Positions 6,378 to 15,853 of a DNA stretch of 52,526 bases are shown one piece after another. The notes under the pieces are model-generated. The model searched no databases and was not told the DNA's origin. It saw only the letters and a program-made list of their open reading frames with translations. The DNA comes from an uncultured Prevotellaceae bacterium (GTDB lineage Bacteria > Bacteroidota > Bacteroidia > Bacteroidales > Bacteroidaceae): NCBI GenBank assembly GCA_902761605.1, contig CACWLC010000017.1, positions 1 to 52,526 on the forward strand, read 5' to 3'. A program made the translations under genes and the position numbers. The first letter of the stretch is position 1. Each line of letters starts with the position of its first letter.

Positions 6378-8522
6378 ATGAATAAGTATCTACTTTGCAT
6401 TCTTGCTTTTATCACCCTGTCACTGACAGCCACCGCACAGGATCAGGCACCAGCATTCCCAGGTGCAGAAGGAGCCGCACGCTACACTACAACTGGAGGA
6501 CGAGGAGGAAAAATTATCCATGTAACCAACCTGAACGACTCAGGAACAGGCTCCCTTCGTGCTGCCTGCACTGCCAGTGGTGCACGAATAGTAGTTTTCG
6601 ACGTATCAGGTATCATTGAGTTGAAATCACAGTTGAAAATTAACAGAGACAACATCACCATTCTCGGTCAGACAGCCCCCGGTGATGGTATATGCCTGAA
6701 GAACTACACGTTCAACATCAGTGCATCGAATGTCATCATTCGCTTCATCCGCTGCCGTATGGGAGATGAAAAGAAGACAGAAGATGACGCAATGAACTCA
6801 TATACCCATGACAACAATTTAAACAACATTATCATTGACCACTGTTCGCTCAGCTGGTGTACCGACGAATGTGGCTCTTTCTACGGCATTAACAATTTCA
6901 CATTACAGTGGTGCGTCCTGTCTGAGAGTCTCCGCAATTCTATTCATGACAAGGGAGCTCATGGTTTTGGAGGCATATGGGGTGGCAAAAATGCCATCTA
7001 TCATCATAATCTGCTGGCACATCATGACTCACGCAATCCACGTTTCGACCATGACTATGTGAGTACTTTGAAAGGTCCGGTTGATTTTATCAACAACGTT
7101 GTATACAATTGGGGCAGTGATGCAACATATGGCGGTGAGAGTTCAAACTCCAATGACGAATACAAGATGTACAACATGATAAACAACTATTATAAGCCAG
7201 GACCAGCCAGCAACACTGGCAAGCGCTTCTGTAAACCCTGGACTGCTTGTAACAATTGTACCAAGACTTCAGGAGTCAGCACAGTTGTACCGGGTCATTT
7301 CTATGTAACAGGGAACTACATGGATGGCTACGCAGAAGTGACATCAGACAACTGGATAGGAGTGCAGCCCCAGAATGCCAACAATGAAACGATGAAGGCA
7401 AAAATCAAGAGCGATAAGCGATTTATACCAGAAGGATATGAAGGTCAGACACTCAACAACCTACATTCTGCTGAAAAAGCCTTTGACAAGGTCGTTTCAT
7501 TCGTAGGCGCCTCATATAAGCGTGATGTCGTGGATCAGCGTATAGCCAAAGAGACGCAAGAAGGTAACTACACATATACTGGAAGCAACGGTTCCAGAAA
7601 CGGTCTCATCGATACCCAAGGCGATGTAGGCGGATGGCCAGGCTATGAGCAATACGGTAAACTTACTGACACCGATAATGACGGCATCCCCGATGTATGG
7701 GAAACTGCCAATGGGCTTAACCCCAATGATGACTCTGATGCAGTTACAAAGACACTTGACGCTAAAGGTTTCTACACTAATATCGAGGTTTATGCCAACA
7801 GCCTAGTGGAAGATCTGGTCAAAGCCCAGAATGCCGATGCCACTGACGCTATCGCGGAATACTACCCGGAAGCCAAAAAAGCAGAAGGAGTGGCTTATTA
7901 CGACGGCTCTATGGCCAAGGGAAGCTATAGTTCTACCCCCGACACCCCCGATCCTGGCACAGAAGGACATGGTGAAGAATTTACCGTTAGTTTCAACGGA
8001 TCAGACTCACAGTCAACCGCCGGTTTCTTCACCTTTGGCGGCTCCGACAATAAGCATAACTTCAACTCTAAGTTTACAGGAACCTATGATGGTACCGAAT
8101 ACACTCAGGGACTAAAGATGGAAGGTTCTACTCTCATCCAGTTCACTACGACAGCTACCTCTACAGTAACTATCGTGCAATCCACATGGAGTGACAAAAC
8201 AATCAAATTCGATGATTCCGAGCTGTCCGTGACATCAGCCACCACACCGGAAGGAAGTTCTGGAGTACGAGAATATAAAATTGAGAATGTGTCAACAGGA
8301 GATCATAAAATCACCCGAGGCAGTGGCGAAAGCGGAATATTTGCCATCAAAGTAAAATACAGTGGAACTTCCGGCATTGTTTCTACTTACACCAAGGACA
8401 TTTTATCAACAGAGTATTATGACTTGCAGGGACGTCGTCTGAACTCTCCCAAAGAAGGTATAATGCTTCGTGTGCAGCGTATGGCCGACGGACGGAAGAT
8501 TGCATCAAAGATCATCAAATAG
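6378..8522 (+). CDS. Secreted pectate lyase, PL1 family, with C-terminal module and sorting tail
   Basis: After a signal peptide (cleaved after TATAQ), residues about 25-350 read as a right-handed parallel beta-helix of family PL1: AFPGAEGAARYTTTGGRGG, VFDVSGIIELK, NIIIDHCSLSWCTDE, then HHNLLAHHDSRNPRF, where the Arg fits the catalytic base position. A calcium-loop segment (DTDNDGIPDVWE) follows near residue 435. Residues about 530-670 are a beta-sandwich of unknown type, perhaps a carbohydrate-binding module. The end (YYDLQGRRLNSP...) is the shared sorting-like tail. It would cleave polygalacturonan by beta-elimination outside the cytoplasm. It is the first gene of an operon with the next PL1, six bases apart. 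Confidence 0.88.
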   Translation: MNKYLLCILAFITLSLTATAQDQAPAFPGAEGAARYTTTGGRGGKIIHVTNLNDSGTGSLRAACTASGARIVVFDVSGIIELKSQLKINRDNITILGQTAPGDGICLKNYTFNISASNVIIRFIRCRMGDEKKTEDDAMNSYTHDNNLNNIIIDHCSLSWCTDECGSFYGINNFTLQWCVLSESLRNSIHDKGAHGFGGIWGGKNAIYHHNLLAHHDSRNPRFDHDYVSTLKGPVDFINNVVYNWGSDATYGGESSNSNDEYKMYNMINNYYKPGPASNTGKRFCKPWTACNNCTKTSGVSTVVPGHFYVTGNYMDGYAEVTSDNWIGVQPQNANNETMKAKIKSDKRFIPEGYEGQTLNNLHSAEKAFDKVVSFVGASYKRDVVDQRIAKETQEGNYTYTGSNGSRNGLIDTQGDVGGWPGYEQYGKLTDTDNDGIPDVWETANGLNPNDDSDAVTKTLDAKGFYTNIEVYANSLVEDLVKAQNADATDAIAEYYPEAKKAEGVAYYDGSMAKGSYSSTPDTPDPGTEGHGEEFTVSFNGSDSQSTAGFFTFGGSDNKHNFNSKFTGTYDGTEYTQGLKMEGSTLIQFTTTATSTVTIVQSTWSDKTIKFDDSELSVTSATTPEGSSGVREYKIENVSTGDHKITRGSGESGIFAIKVKYSGTSGIVSTYTKDILSTEYYDLQGRRLNSPKEGIMLRVQRMADGRKIASKIIK

Positions 8523-8528
8523 AAAGCA

Positions 8529-10325
8529 ATGAAAAGACACCTATTATTATATGTCCTATTGGCTGTTGCTCTGACAACAGCAGCTTCCGACTCCGGTGTC
8601 ATCCAGAACAACGGAGTACAGATTACGACTGCTGCAGGATGGAATGAGTCGCTCTATGCCGAATGGGAGCATTTCGAGGGGGCTGACAACTATAATGTCT
8701 ACGTAAAAGGCGGTCAATACGCTGACTACACGAAGATAGACGGACAGCTGGTACGCAGCTATGGTAGCTATAACCGTGCCGATGCCGTAGGACTGAAGGC
8801 TGGCGATGACTACAGCATCAAGGTGGTGCCTGTAATCAATGCCAAGGAAGAAGAGTCGAAAGCCAGCATAGCAACAAACATCATCGTAAGGAGTTTCAAC
8901 CGCGACGGCTATGCCCATCACCAGGCCAGCGCAGGCATTGGGGCATACAATAATGACGGCACTCTGAAGGAAGGTGCACGCATCCTCTATATCAGCAAGG
9001 ATAATGCAAAGACCGTAACACTCGACATGCTAGTGAAAACCGGCAAGACCGAGACCCGCACAGGCATCCAGGACATACTCAAGGCCTACGAGAAAGGCAT
9101 TGAGACACGTCCCTTATGCATACGCATCATCGGACTGCTGAAGAAAGACGACATGCCAGAATTAGGCAGCTCCTCCATCGGACTGCAGGTAAAGGGCAAG
9201 GGGCAGAACATGAACCTCACCATCGAGGGTGTTGGCAATGATGCCACGTTCCACGGTTTCGGTATCCTGGTGCGTAACTGCCGCTATGTAGAGCTTCGCA
9301 ACCTGGGCGTCATGATGCATCCGGAAGACGGTATCAGTTTCGATACTGATAACGAGCACCTGTGGGGTCATAATCTCGACATCTTCTATGGTGAGAACAA
9401 AGGTGGCGACAAGGCGAAGGGTGACGGTAGCTTCGACGTAAAAGGCACACTCTATGCTACTGTTTCTGCCAACCACTATTGGGACTCTGGCAAGTGCAAC
9501 CTCAATTCTAATAAAGACGAGGTTGATTACGTGACCTACCACCACAACTGGTTTGACCACAGCGACTCCCGCCATCCACGTGTGAGAGTATCAAAACATC
9601 TGCACGTGTTTAACAACTACTATGACGGAAATTCAAAATATGGTGTAGGTGCAACGACTGCCAGCTGCATATTCGTGGAAAAGAACTATTTCCGCCACTG
9701 CAAATATCCGATGCTGATATCCAAGCAAGGCTCTGACATTCACAACGGCACGGGAACAAGCAGTGAGACAAAGGGTAATTTCTCGAGTGAAGACGGAGGC
9801 ATGATCAAAGCCTTCGACAACTATATCACAGAACAAACAAGTTTCGAGCCCTACGTTGCCGGCGATGCACTCTACAGTAAGCATTTCGATGCCTACGTAG
9901 TTGAGAATCGCAATGACCAAGTGCCAGCAGAGGTTGTCACCCTCCAAGGCGGAACGGGATATAATAACTTCGACACTGCCAACGATTTCTATATGTACAG
10001 TCCAGATGCTGCTGCCGATGTCCCCTCTACAGTGACAGGACAATATGGCGCAGGCCGTTGCCAGCATGGTGATTTCCAGTACACCTTCGACAATGCAACG
10101 CAGGACAAGAATTCTGAGGTCATCACAGACCTTTCAAACAAACTGGCAAACTACGAGAGCAAACTTGTGAAGATTTACGGTGACAGCGGTTCGTCAAGCG
10201 ATATCAGAACCGCACAACTTGATTCCAAACAGGGTAAGCTCTACGATCTGCAGGGACATTCTGTCTCTGATCCCCTCCCCCATCACCTCTATATCCAGAA
10301 TGGAAAGAAATATTTTTCGAATTAA
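8529..10325 (+). CDS. Secreted pectate lyase, PL1 family, with N-terminal FN3-like domain
   Basis: The signal peptide ends near residue 20 (LTTAAS). Residues about 22-120 form a fibronectin-III-like domain (SLYAEWEHFEGADNYNVYVK). Residues about 125-500 are PL1: FHGFGILVRNCRYVELRNLG, then VDYVTYHHNWFDHSDSRHPR, containing the family's W-x-DH and R-x-PR-x-R signature. The tail (LYDLQGHSV...NGKKYF) matches the other secreted enzymes here. The two adjacent lyases differ in architecture and probably in preference for methylation pattern or chain position. Translation is probably coupled to the first PL1 gene, as the gap is six bases. Confidence 0.88.
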   Translation: MKRHLLLYVLLAVALTTAASDSGVIQNNGVQITTAAGWNESLYAEWEHFEGADNYNVYVKGGQYADYTKIDGQLVRSYGSYNRADAVGLKAGDDYSIKVVPVINAKEEESKASIATNIIVRSFNRDGYAHHQASAGIGAYNNDGTLKEGARILYISKDNAKTVTLDMLVKTGKTETRTGIQDILKAYEKGIETRPLCIRIIGLLKKDDMPELGSSSIGLQVKGKGQNMNLTIEGVGNDATFHGFGILVRNCRYVELRNLGVMMHPEDGISFDTDNEHLWGHNLDIFYGENKGGDKAKGDGSFDVKGTLYATVSANHYWDSGKCNLNSNKDEVDYVTYHHNWFDHSDSRHPRVRVSKHLHVFNNYYDGNSKYGVGATTASCIFVEKNYFRHCKYPMLISKQGSDIHNGTGTSSETKGNFSSEDGGMIKAFDNYITEQTSFEPYVAGDALYSKHFDAYVVENRNDQVPAEVVTLQGGTGYNNFDTANDFYMYSPDAAADVPSTVTGQYGAGRCQHGDFQYTFDNATQDKNSEVITDLSNKLANYESKLVKIYGDSGSSSDIRTAQLDSKQGKLYDLQGHSVSDPLPHHLYIQNGKKYFSN

Positions 10326-10372
10326 ATGCGTTAAAAAATGAGTTTAAAATAGTTTATTTAAAAAACTTTTCC

Positions 10373-10380
10373 TAACTTTG
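10373..10380 (+). promoter_or_regulatory. -7 promoter box for the 224-aa secreted protein
   Basis: TAACTTTG followed by CAGC, 53 bases before the ATG at 10434. Unlike its neighbours it has no AAACGTTT site 55 bp upstream. Confidence 0.6.
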
Positions 10381-10433
10381 CAGCAAAATTTCAACTTTAT
10401 ATTTTTATCTTAACAACAAAAAACAAAACGCTT

Positions 10434-11108
10434 ATGAAGAAAATTTTTACTCTTATTGCAGTGGCCTTGATGGCCGTAGGTGCTAACGCACAGACAACAA
10501 TTTTTTCTGCTACTCCTACTGGTGATAATTGGGACGTTCCTGGAGGTTCAACCGAAATTGAGATTACAAGTGATCATGCAACTATCACTGGTGGAAAAAT
10601 GTTTGTAACAAATCAACAGGATGCTGACAAGACCATGATTAAGAAGCAGGGAGGTGAAATGGCTTTCCAGCACACAAACAACAACACCTTCTTTAAGGTT
10701 ACTCTTGACGAAGCCCTAAAAGCCGGAGATGTTATCAGCGCAAAGATGCAGTCTAGAACAGATACAGACCTTGGTCTATGGTTCAAGGACAGCAGCGATC
10801 GTGGTTCTGAGGGAACTGCAAAGATTGTCGTGGCAACTGCTGATGAACAATCATGGGTTGACGCACCTACATACACCGTTGCTGAAGGTGATGAAATTTG
10901 TGGGAAAACAACATTCTACATCTTCCGCCACACTGGCAAGAGCACTTATTTCAACACATTAGTTATCACCCGCGGTGGTTCTACTGGCATCAACTCTGTA
11001 AAGACAGATGCTGAGAATGGCGCTATCTACAACCTCGGTGGCCAGCAGGTGAACGAGGCTTACAAGGGTGTTGTTGTGAAGAATGGTAAGAAGATGATTC
11101 AGAAGTAA
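10434..11108 (+). CDS. Secreted single-module protein with sorting tail, unknown binding role
   Basis: This 224-residue protein has a signal peptide (MKKIFTLIAVALMAVGANAQ). A single beta-rich domain spans about residues 21-180 (TEIEITSDHATITGGKMFV, then FFKVTLDEALKAGDVISAKM, then KTTFYIFRHTGKSTYFNTLV). It ends with the tail IYNLGGQQVNEAYKGVVVKN. There is no catalytic motif I recognise. The strand pattern resembles the beta-sandwich modules attached to lyases and esterases in this locus, so a free-standing glycan-binding or surface protein is plausible. It has its own promoter and terminator. Binding is inferred; the family is not named. Confidence 0.7.
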   Translation: MKKIFTLIAVALMAVGANAQTTIFSATPTGDNWDVPGGSTEIEITSDHATITGGKMFVTNQQDADKTMIKKQGGEMAFQHTNNNTFFKVTLDEALKAGDVISAKMQSRTDTDLGLWFKDSSDRGSEGTAKIVVATADEQSWVDAPTYTVAEGDEICGKTTFYIFRHTGKSTYFNTLVITRGGSTGINSVKTDAENGAIYNLGGQQVNEAYKGVVVKNGKKMIQK

Positions 11109-11132
11109 TCATTTCATCCATACTTATTAAAT

Positions 11133-11170
11133 AAGGTGTATTGCGCAGAGCAGTACACCTTTGTTTTTTG
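11133..11170 (+). terminator. Terminator after the 224-aa gene
   Basis: AAGGTGTA (11133-11140) pairs with TACACCTT (11154-11161) and is followed by TGTTTTTTG. It ends the single-gene transcript. Confidence 0.75.
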
Positions 11171-11212
11171 TCACAAAGCGTCACAAAGTATCCTGCCCCC
11201 AATGTGACAGAG

Positions 11213-11227
11213 CGCAAACGTTTACGA
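11213..11227. promoter_or_regulatory. LacI-type operator upstream of the CE8 gene
   Basis: The AAACGTTT core at 11216-11223 lies within CGCAAACGTTTACG. Its centre is exactly 55 bp upstream of the centre of the -7 box at 11271-11278, as at the PL1 operon. Confidence 0.7.
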
Positions 11228-11270
11228 TAAAAAAAACACCCATCATATTAATATACAGCCAAATTATTAC

Positions 11271-11278
11271 TAACTTTG
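11271..11278 (+). promoter_or_regulatory. -7 promoter box for the CE8 gene
   Basis: TAACTTTG followed by CAGC, 62 bases before the ATG at 11340. Confidence 0.7.
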
Positions 11279-11339
11279 CAGCACATTACATAATCTTTCT
11301 ATATTCTATTCAAATCAATTTTAACTAAAAAAAGTCTTT

Positions 11340-14300
11340 ATGAAGAAGCATTTACTTCGACTATGTGCATTCCTGATGCTATTCGGAATGGTGCAGACAA
11401 TCAAGGCAGCTGATTTCAAGAATTTCAGCGTGATTGTCAACAATCAGACAGGTACCCTGCTGACTGCTGAAGAGCAAGTGCAAGGTACTGCCGTAAACTT
11501 TGGTGTAGCCGTCGCTGACGACGGCACAATAAGCCGTGTGGCTGCTGACGATGCGTCATCAGTAGCTACTATCAGTGGAAAATTCCACAGTGAGCATGGA
11601 TGTACCAACCTTAAGGTTGTAACCGCCGTGCCTGGTGCAGTGAAGATTCTCGTCGGTCAGTGCACCTACAGCAGCAAGGACATTGTTGTGACAAATGCAG
11701 CTGGCGAGACCGTAGCTACTGCTACCCCAGCTACAGCCTGCTGGAAGAACGACCGCGGTAACGTGACTGAAATCATCTACGAAGGCGAAGCCACCACACT
11801 CACTATTACTGGCATGGCCTACTGTCCGTTTGTGGCTGTCGAGAAGTATAAGAAACCAGCTGGTTTTGTCGACTTCGAGATTACCAACGCTGACATGTCG
11901 GGAGAATTCGACACATCGAAACTTCCTGCTGGCGTAAGCTTCACTGGTACACAAAGAAACGACAATCACGGTTATGGTAAAGTGACCATTAAGGTTCCCG
12001 TATTCGGTGCCGTGAAATTCACCATCGGTGGTTGCCAGTATGCTAACCCTGCAACATGCAAGGTTACAAACGCAGAAGGAGAATTATTAGCAGAGCCCAA
12101 CCTGAAAACTGCAACATGCTATCATCAGGATGGTGCATCGGCTATCTATGAATATAAAGGTGGACCTACAACCTTAACGTTCTCCGACATTGCCTATCTG
12201 CCTTACTTCAAGGCCGAGGCAGTCAAGGCGCCTGAGAAGGTAACCCTCAACAACGAGCCTGCAACAGCCACCTTCCCATTCAACGAGGGTACCGAAGGCC
12301 AGAAAGCCACATTCAACAACGACAGTTATTTCCTGTCAAGCAAGGTGATTGTTGGAAGCAACTGGAGCATTAAGGACAAGAACACCTACGCAAACGTAGA
12401 GCAGACACGTCTGCAGCCAACAGACCAACATAACGATAATCTTACTGACGACGACGCTGTTCGCTTCGTATTCACTCCAAAGCCAGGCTTCACATTCACA
12501 CCTACCAAGGTGGCGTTCAAGGCTAACCGCTACGGTACCGACAATGGTCTGATCGATGCATACTGGCAGAACGCTGACGGAACGACAGTAGAACTGGAAA
12601 AGGAAATCAAGCCAGAGCGTAACAACTCAAGCACAATCACTGCAAAGAGCTACGACATCACAGGTGCAACACCAGGAGAAGGCTCATGCGGACTGAAACT
12701 CTTCCTTTATCATCTGCAGTCCGGCAAGCAGATTGGTCTGGCAGACATCGTCATCGAGGGTATTCTGAACGGAACAGAGAAAGACGTTCCAGTACTCGCC
12801 TCGTTCAAGATCAACGGCAACGAATATACTGTAGAGGACGTATTCGGCGAGCAGTATGAGGCTACTCTGAAGCTGTCGAAGAAAGAAGCTATGGTAAGCA
12901 AGAGCAACCCACTTACTGACGTAGCCGCAACATCTGGCGAGGTAGGCGAAATCACCTACGACGGGCAGGACAAGTCATGCGCTGTAACCATCCCAATGAC
13001 AGCCGGTGACACACAGATGAGCTACGTGCTGAACGTCATCTTCAAGCCCGACTATACCCTGGAGTATATCGGTGTTGACGGTAGCGTGCTGACAACACAG
13101 GCTATTGAGGAAGACGCTGCCATCGGTGAGTTTGCCTACGACATCAACGACGTCGCTGCCACAAAGGACGGATACAAGGCGCGCGGATGGTTCAAGACAA
13201 GCGTTCTGGGTGAGAAATTCACCACTGCCGACGTGATAACAGCAAATACCAAGCTGTACGCTATCCAAACCGAGATAGAGGTGCCAAGCACCCACAAGAA
13301 GTACACCTTCGACCTAGCCAACCAGTTCTTCTATGCAGAGGATCACGAGGCATTCAACCCCGCTGGCGACGGTTTCTACTGGCACGACGCACAGCATGGC
13401 TGGGCCTTTAAGAACGGAAACACTGTAGACCTGCTGGTAGGTCCGAAGGCCACCATCACCGTAACACTCTGCCAGTACGGCTCAGGCACAGGCATCGTAG
13501 TCAAGAAGGGTGATAAGACGCTGGCAACAATCGACGGAAAGTCGGAGGGCGACGGCGGATCAGCAGTCTACAACTACGAGGGCGAAGCAGGCACTATCAC
13601 CCTGGAGATGCAGTGCGGTGGTGAGATGTACATACACGGCATGAAGATTGTAAACACAACTGAAGTCAACTACGAGAGCCAGGGTAACTGGTACTTCGTG
13701 AAGCCTGGCGATGCAGGCAGCCTGCTCGACGTGATAGATGTTGTCAACGGCATAAATGCCAATAAGGACGCTGCCCGTTCGTTCATCTTCCTGCCCAACG
13801 GCACTTACGACCTGGATGCCACAGTAAAGACTGCCATCACAGGACACAATATCTCTATCATCGGAGAATCAGAGGAAGGTACAGTCATCGTAACCACTCC
13901 TGACAGATCTATTGAGGGACTGGGCAAGGCTGATATGTTCCAGCTCAGTGGTACTAACATCTACTTGCAGGATCTGACTCTGAAGAATGCCCTTGACTAC
14001 TACGGTGCACTTAGCGGAGGACAGGTAGGAGGCCGTGCAGCCGTTATCCAGGATGCAGGAAACCGCACCATCGGTAAAAACGTCCGCATGCTGTCATATC
14101 AGGATACCTATTACAGCTCTAATGCCAAGCAGCAGGCTTACTGGGAGGACTGCGACATCCATGGTACCGTTGACTTCATCTGCGGTGGCGGTGACGTACG
14201 TTTCCAGAACACCACTATCTCACTGGAGCCTCGCAACCTTAACGGAACAGGCGGACGTACCGTCGTTGCTCCTACCACCAATACCAACTTCGGTTATGTA

Positions 14301-15479
14301 TTCGATAACTGTAAGGTAGTAGACCTCGCTGATGGCAAGGGTGACTGGAACTTCGGACGTACATGGCAGAACACGCCAATCACCGTCTACCTGAACACCA
14401 CCCTCGACGAAAATGCCCAGAAGACCCTCGTAAGCTCACGCTGGACTCAGAAGGGTATGAACAACAAGGATCCGAAGATCTTCGGTGAGTTCAACACCTT
14501 AGATGCCGCCGGCAACAATATCACACCTGCCACCAATGTCATCACATCGTTTGGAGGTACCTTCGAAACCATCCTCTCTGCAGAACAGGCAGCCGACTAC
14601 ACTTATGAGAAGATGTTCTCCGAGAATGCTGATAACACATGGGATCCTGCATCTCTGACAAAACAAGTCAATGCACCTGCCAACTTAAAGACTGACGGAA
14701 CTACCTTGACATGGGATGCCAATAGTGATGCAGCCTACTGGGTAATCTTCAAGAATGGAGACATTGCAGGAGTCACCACTACATCAAGCTATGCCGTAGA
14801 AGACGCATCAGCCGAGTATTCTGTACGTGCTGCCAACAAGATGGGCGGACTAGGCGAGGCTGCCGTACTTCCAGGGGTAGCTGTTGTAAAGATCTCCAAT
14901 GGCGACTATGCCACTTACTATAACAGCAAGCTCAACTTCGAGATCCCCAGCACTTTGAAAGCCTATGTAGTAACAGAGGCAACTACGGAAGCACTGACTT
15001 ATGCAGAGATTAAAGATATCATCCCTGCAGGTACAGCTGTGATGCTTGAGTCTGTCGACAAGACTTCAGGAGAGTTCACTCTCACATCTACCAGGGAGAA
15101 GGCTTCTTACTCTGGCACGAATATGCTGAATGGAAGTGACGAGAACACCATCACAAGCTCAGACAACAGTTCATGCCTGTTCTATAAGCTAGCCTTCGGC
15201 CACTCTGGTACAGATCTGGCGAAAGCTTTCGGCTGGTATTGGGGCGCTAACGGCGGTGCAGCATTCCTGATAGAGGGCCATCGTGCATGGCTGGCCATTC
15301 CTAAGACAGTAGCAGCTACTCGCGGTTACCCCTTAGGAGGCGACGGCACTACCGGCATCAGCAATACCACTTCAGATATACAGAACGACGATGTGTTCTA
15401 CAACCTCAAAGGACAGCGTGTTGCAGCACCATCGAAGGGCATGTATATACGTAACAACAAGAAAGTTGTTATCAAGTAA
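11340..15479 (+). CDS. Large multidomain pectin methylesterase (CE8)
   Basis: This 1379-residue secreted protein carries its catalytic domain at about 783-1105. CE8 motifs are NGTYDL near 822, QDTYY at 921-925, GTVDFICGGGDVRF at 942-955 with the catalytic Asp, and GRTWQ at 1006-1010 with the conserved Arg. It would demethylate homogalacturonan ahead of the lyases. N-terminal to it are three related beta-sandwich modules (about 25-170, 172-295, 655-775), another module at about 300-480, and an InlB/Listeria-Bacteroides-type repeat at about 572-645. C-terminal are an FN3-like domain (about 1110-1178), a Prevotella-type domain and the sorting tail FYNLKGQRVAAPSKGMYI. It is several times larger than a plain CE8 enzyme. 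A small lipoprotein gene follows 30 bases downstream. Confidence 0.88.
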   Translation: MKKHLLRLCAFLMLFGMVQTIKAADFKNFSVIVNNQTGTLLTAEEQVQGTAVNFGVAVADDGTISRVAADDASSVATISGKFHSEHGCTNLKVVTAVPGAVKILVGQCTYSSKDIVVTNAAGETVATATPATACWKNDRGNVTEIIYEGEATTLTITGMAYCPFVAVEKYKKPAGFVDFEITNADMSGEFDTSKLPAGVSFTGTQRNDNHGYGKVTIKVPVFGAVKFTIGGCQYANPATCKVTNAEGELLAEPNLKTATCYHQDGASAIYEYKGGPTTLTFSDIAYLPYFKAEAVKAPEKVTLNNEPATATFPFNEGTEGQKATFNNDSYFLSSKVIVGSNWSIKDKNTYANVEQTRLQPTDQHNDNLTDDDAVRFVFTPKPGFTFTPTKVAFKANRYGTDNGLIDAYWQNADGTTVELEKEIKPERNNSSTITAKSYDITGATPGEGSCGLKLFLYHLQSGKQIGLADIVIEGILNGTEKDVPVLASFKINGNEYTVEDVFGEQYEATLKLSKKEAMVSKSNPLTDVAATSGEVGEITYDGQDKSCAVTIPMTAGDTQMSYVLNVIFKPDYTLEYIGVDGSVLTTQAIEEDAAIGEFAYDINDVAATKDGYKARGWFKTSVLGEKFTTADVITANTKLYAIQTEIEVPSTHKKYTFDLANQFFYAEDHEAFNPAGDGFYWHDAQHGWAFKNGNTVDLLVGPKATITVTLCQYGSGTGIVVKKGDKTLATIDGKSEGDGGSAVYNYEGEAGTITLEMQCGGEMYIHGMKIVNTTEVNYESQGNWYFVKPGDAGSLLDVIDVVNGINANKDAARSFIFLPNGTYDLDATVKTAITGHNISIIGESEEGTVIVTTPDRSIEGLGKADMFQLSGTNIYLQDLTLKNALDYYGALSGGQVGGRAAVIQDAGNRTIGKNVRMLSYQDTYYSSNAKQQAYWEDCDIHGTVDFICGGGDVRFQNTTISLEPRNLNGTGGRTVVAPTTNTNFGYVFDNCKVVDLADGKGDWNFGRTWQNTPITVYLNTTLDENAQKTLVSSRWTQKGMNNKDPKIFGEFNTLDAAGNNITPATNVITSFGGTFETILSAEQAADYTYEKMFSENADNTWDPASLTKQVNAPANLKTDGTTLTWDANSDAAYWVIFKNGDIAGVTTTSSYAVEDASAEYSVRAANKMGGLGEAAVLPGVAVVKISNGDYATYYNSKLNFEIPSTLKAYVVTEATTEALTYAEIKDIIPAGTAVMLESVDKTSGEFTLTSTREKASYSGTNMLNGSDENTITSSDNSSCLFYKLAFGHSGTDLAKAFGWYWGANGGAAFLIEGHRAWLAIPKTVAATRGYPLGGDGTTGISNTTSDIQNDDVFYNLKGQRVAAPSKGMYIRNNKKVVIK

Positions 15480-15509
15480 CAGAAGATTAATCATATAAAA
15501 TGAACGATT

Positions 15510-15656
15510 ATGAATAAAGTTAAATTTCTGATATGCGTCATCGTTGCCTCAATGGCATTGGCTGCCTGCGATAAGGAGGACAATCCTATAACTACCAACG
15601 TAGACAATCCACAGGAGCAAGTTACCGACCAGCCAGCAAACGCACGGGCAAACTAA
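15510..15656 (+). CDS. 48-residue surface lipoprotein
   Basis: ATG at 15510 opens a 48-codon frame ending TAA at 15654-15656. It starts with K-V-K and a hydrophobic core, then the lipobox ALAAC (Cys20), followed at once by DKEDN, an acidic start like the lipoprotein export signal that sends Bacteroidetes lipoproteins to the cell surface. The remaining residues are polar (QEQVTDQPANARAN). It lies 30 bases after the CE8 gene and before a strong terminator, so it is the last gene of that operon. Function is unknown; it may anchor or assist the esterase. Confidence 0.65.
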   Translation: MNKVKFLICVIVASMALAACDKEDNPITTNVDNPQEQVTDQPANARAN

Positions 15657-15680
15657 CACTTTTCATCAATCCGCAGATAG

Positions 15681-15712
15681 AGCGCGAAGGGTCAGCCCTT
15701 TGCGCTCTTTTT
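15681..15712 (+). terminator. Terminator of the CE8-lipoprotein operon
   Basis: AGCGCGAAGGG pairs with CCCTTTGCGCT (one G-U step) around a four-base loop and is followed by CTTTTT. Confidence 0.8.
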
Positions 15713-15718
15713 CGATTT

Positions 15719-15743
15719 ATTTACGTAAATTATGAAAACGTTT
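15719..15743. promoter_or_regulatory. LacI-type operator upstream of susC
   Basis: The AAACGTTT core at 15736-15743 is centred 54 bp upstream of the centre of the -7 box at 15790-15797. A second perfect dyad, ATTTACGTAAAT (15719-15730), adjoins it and may be an extra half of the regulatory region. Confidence 0.7.
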
Positions 15744-15789
15744 ACGAGGAATAATTGAGATAAATCAATGGCTTTTCGATTATTTTTTG

Positions 15790-15797
15790 TAACTTTG
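15790..15797 (+). promoter_or_regulatory. -7 promoter box for susC
   Basis: TAACTTTG followed by CAGC, 56 bases before the ATG at 15854. Confidence 0.7.
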
Positions 15798-15853
15798 CAG
15801 CAAATTTACTTTTCAATTATTTAATAATAACTACTAAAATTTATTAAAAACGT

